DNA of 24,752 nucleotides from Nitrososphaerota archaeon (GTDB lineage Archaea; Thermoproteota; Nitrososphaeria; Nitrososphaerales; Nitrosopumilaceae), in assembly GCA_022564385.1 (NCBI GenBank), contig JADFLN010000012.1, forward strand, positions 1-24,752, written 5' to 3'. This document shows positions 22,700-24,752 of the stretch, piece by piece; within the stretch, counting starts at the first letter, position 1, and each line of letters starts with the position of its first letter. The notes below the pieces were generated by a model. It was not told the origin of the DNA. It saw nothing but the letters and a program-made list of their open reading frames with translations, and did no database searches. A program made the translations under genes and the position numbers.

Positions 22700-24103
22700 T
22701 TAATTAATTTTATCAAGTGCAAATGCATCATGTATAGCTTGTACTGCTGTATTTGTATCAGAATTTTTTACAACAAATGCAAGATTAAGCTCAGACGACC
22801 CTTGGGTAATCATCGTTACGTTAACTTTATTTTTTTCAATTGCTCCAAAAACTTTTGAAGCAACTCCAACAGTTCCTCGCATACCTGAACCAATTAATGC
22901 GATAATAGATACATTTGTAGTGACTTCTAATTTTTTGATTATCTTTCCTAATAATTCCATTTCTAATGTACTGACTGCTTTGTCAAGATCTGTATTCTTT
23001 ACTACAATTGTAATACTTGATTCTGAAGGATTTTGTGAGATCATCATTACATTAATTCCAGCTTTTGCCAATGTTGTAAATATTTTCGCTGCAGTTCCTG
23101 GAGTTCCAACCATACTACCACCTTGAATATCGATTAAAGCATTATTTGGAATATTACTTACACATTTTACAGTATTTTTAGCAGATAAAGAAGTAGATGC
23201 AGTTACTAGGGTTCCTTCGTTTTTTATATTGAAAGAATTCCTAATCTTCATTGGGATTTTCTTTGTTAGTAATGGCTCAAATGTTCGTGGATGTATCTGT
23301 TTTGCACCAAACATAGCCATTTCAATTGCTTCTATGTATGATACTTCTTTGAGTAATTTTGCATTTTTGACAATCTTTGGATCTGCTGTCATAAGTCCAT
23401 CTACATCACTCATCAACCAAATCTCATCTGCTTTAATACAAGAACCAATAATTGTTGCAGAATAATCAGAGCCACCTCTACCAAATGTAGTTACATGTCC
23501 ATATTGATCTGCACCTGCAAATCCTCCTACAACAGGAATTATTTTCTTTGAGAACAGAGTATCCACCATCTTTGATACTCGAAGTCTAGTTGTATCCAAA
23601 AGTGGTTTAGATTCACCAAACTTGGAATCTGTTACAATTCCTACTTCTTTGCCAGTAAGAGAAATTGATTTTTTACCTGAATCATTAATTGCTGATGAAA
23701 CTAATTTTATTGATAATCTTTCACCAAGTGAAATTAGATAATCCATTGATCTGGGTGTAACTTCACTAAGTAATACCATTCCATCAATTAATGCAAGAAG
23801 TTCTGTAAAGTCTTGATCTAATTTTTCTAGTAAATTCTTTCGTACATCAGATTTTTTGATTGTTTGTTTTGCTAATTGTTTATGTTTATCGATAATTTTT
23901 GATGTGAGTTGTTTAACTTTTGATTTATTTTCTTTTTTTATAGACTCTGATATTTCTATGAGATCATCAGTAGTTCCACTTATTGCAGAGCAAACAACTA
24001 GAATCTGATGTTTTTTTGATAATGTGTAAATGTGTTTAGCTACAGCTTGAATGTCTTTTGCAGTAGAAATTGATGTTCCACCATATTTTAGAACGAGTCT
24101 CAT
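22700..24103 (-). CDS. lysC: aspartate kinase
   Basis: Phosphorylates aspartate, the entry to lysine, threonine and methionine synthesis. The 467-residue monofunctional enzyme starts MRLVLKYGGTSIS (KxGGTS nucleotide loop at residues 6-11), has SLGERLS, FGRGGSDYSATIIG and MSDVDGLMTADP, and ends in two ACT regulatory domains (about 320-385 and 400-462; note INVMMISQNPSESSITIVV and VNVTMITQGSSELNLAFVV). ACT domains bind end-product amino acids, so allosteric feedback is expected. ATG 24103 is about 26 nt from a TATA-like TTTAAAGATTAAC. It lies downstream of the PCNA gene on the same strand with 35 nt between them. Confidence 0.95.
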   Translation of the reverse strand: MRLVLKYGGTSISTAKDIQAVAKHIYTLSKKHQILVVCSAISGTTDDLIEISESIKKENKSKVKQLTSKIIDKHKQLAKQTIKKSDVRKNLLEKLDQDFTELLALIDGMVLLSEVTPRSMDYLISLGERLSIKLVSSAINDSGKKSISLTGKEVGIVTDSKFGESKPLLDTTRLRVSKMVDTLFSKKIIPVVGGFAGADQYGHVTTFGRGGSDYSATIIGSCIKADEIWLMSDVDGLMTADPKIVKNAKLLKEVSYIEAIEMAMFGAKQIHPRTFEPLLTKKIPMKIRNSFNIKNEGTLVTASTSLSAKNTVKCVSNIPNNALIDIQGGSMVGTPGTAAKIFTTLAKAGINVMMISQNPSESSITIVVKNTDLDKAVSTLEMELLGKIIKKLEVTTNVSIIALIGSGMRGTVGVASKVFGAIEKNKVNVTMITQGSSELNLAFVVKNSDTNTAVQAIHDAFALDKIN

Positions 24104-24138
24104 TTCAAAATAACTGAATTAGTTAATCTTTAAATGCT

Positions 24139-24752
24139 TTAACTTTCCACGCGTGGAGCCAAATAAAAGTGAATTCTACCAATATTTGCGACTTTAAATT
24201 CAATTCTAAGAGGTTTTGCGCTTGAAAACTCACATGTGATTGAGCCTGAAGTAGATCCTACGGCTTTGATTACTGGATTAAGATATTCAAGGCTGTAAGT
24301 ACCTGTACTATCTTCTTTTGAAAAAATTTCTTCAATGTCTCCATCATTTTTATCAAGTTCAATTACGACTTCGCCAGAGTCACCTTTACCTGAAAAATTT
24401 GCTTTGGAATCAAATGTTTGAATTGTTAGATAATCAGATACGACTTGTACATCACCAAGAATCTTGTCAAACTTTGAAGAAGATAGAGTGATTTTTGAAT
24501 CATAGGAAATTTTTGGTAATGGGGTATCAGTTGCAGAACTTTCAATTAAACGCATTTTGTATTTTTTATTTTTTCCAACTGTTACTAGTAACATATTTTG
24601 ATCAGAGATACTAATCTCTATACTGTCTTTTTTATCTGCTCTTTTGATAAGTTTTGAAAATTCATCTATTCTTACTCCAAATTTAATATCACTATCACAC
24701 TCATATTTTTCAAATGCGGAATTAGGCCATGATATATCAATAAGAGCAACAT
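24139..24752 (-). CDS. pcn: PCNA sliding clamp, N-terminus outside window
   Basis: DNA polymerase sliding clamp that forms a ring on DNA for replication and repair. The frame runs off the window end, so about 45 N-terminal residues are missing. Visible segments in order: VALIDISWPNSAFEKYECD (the family's SxVxLVxxxL region), VRIDEFSKLIKRA, the interdomain stretch leading to ITLSSSKFDKILGDVQVVSD, TYSLEYLNPVIKAV, and the C-terminus IHFYLAPRVES, matching the LAPR(I/V) end of archaeal PCNA. No internal start should be used: ATG 24594 lies in the middle of domain 1. Downstream is lysC. Confidence 0.95.
   Translation of the reverse strand, partial: VALIDISWPNSAFEKYECDSDIKFGVRIDEFSKLIKRADKKDSIEISISDQNMLLVTVGKNKKYKMRLIESSATDTPLPKISYDSKITLSSSKFDKILGDVQVVSDYLTIQTFDSKANFSGKGDSGEVVIELDKNDGDIEEIFSKEDSTGTYSLEYLNPVIKAVGSTSGSITCEFSSAKPLRIEFKVANIGRIHFYLAPRVES

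Noticed and set aside
24146..24157. 12-bp GC-rich palindrome TCCACGCGTGGA
   Set aside because: It encodes the conserved C-terminal residues of PCNA (APRVES region), so codon content explains it; no regulatory claim made.

Overview
The window is AT-rich archaeal chromosome and looks like a marine ammonia-oxidising thaumarchaeon (Nitrososphaerota, Nitrosopumilus-like). This rests on the gene set: sn-glycerol-1-phosphate dehydrogenase, an archaeal proteasome beta subunit, the KH/beta-CASP termination factor FttA (aCPSF1), archaeal SepF, PCNA, archaeal-type TyrRS and NadM, plus aerobic cobalamin genes (bluB, cobJ). Many genes start with TTG or GTG about 25 nt downstream of a TATA-like box, as expected for leaderless archaeal transcripts. 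No insertion sequence, integrase, CRISPR array or phage module is visible; this is mostly core chromosome.

Layout. 1-3750: the 3' end of a PP-loop tRNA-thiolation-type enzyme and sepF (+), then fttA and psmB (-). 3816-8932: egsA (+), a minus-strand run nadM > class V aminotransferase > FKBP isomerase, rtcA (+) and a CopD-like membrane protein (-). 9003-11074: a LEA14-like anchored protein, tRNA-Val (-), bluB, a tRNA-Arg with an insertion in its D-loop, and a flavodoxin-like reductase. 11075-12686: the only gene-poor stretch, holding a Cys-rich micro-ORF, a decayed coiled-coil ORF, a two-helix membrane protein and a small HTH regulator. 12687-16791: cyclophilin coupled to an exported tail-anchored protein, two small zinc-ribbon proteins, an unknown 161-residue protein, an exported LEA14-like protein, a PfkB kinase and a dimeric dUTPase. 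16788-21149: an MtrA-like (corrinoid-type) protein coupled to a DegT aminotransferase (-), a four-helix membrane protein, a two-finger zinc protein, tyrS and cobJ (-). 21198-24752: an exported protein with an internally duplicated domain, aspartate kinase, and the 3' part of PCNA, all on the minus strand.

Themes. Convergent genes are packed tail to tail: seven pairs overlap or abut within 1-21 nt. Several divergent pairs are 48-69 nt apart with one TATA-like element midway. Three genes touch corrinoid biology: bluB makes the lower ligand, cobJ acts in ring synthesis, and the MtrA-like protein keeps the histidine that coordinates cobalt in methanogen MtrA. Four small Cys-rich proteins lie within 8 kb; two of them (11534-11647 and 14040-14195) are short enough to be missed by length-filtered gene calling.

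The most unusual items are the two atypical tRNA genes (D-loop insertion in tRNA-Arg(CCT); C33 in tRNA-Val(GAC)), the MtrA-like/DegT pair in a non-methanogen, and the unlisted small genes. I see no convincing new multi-gene defence or mobile system.
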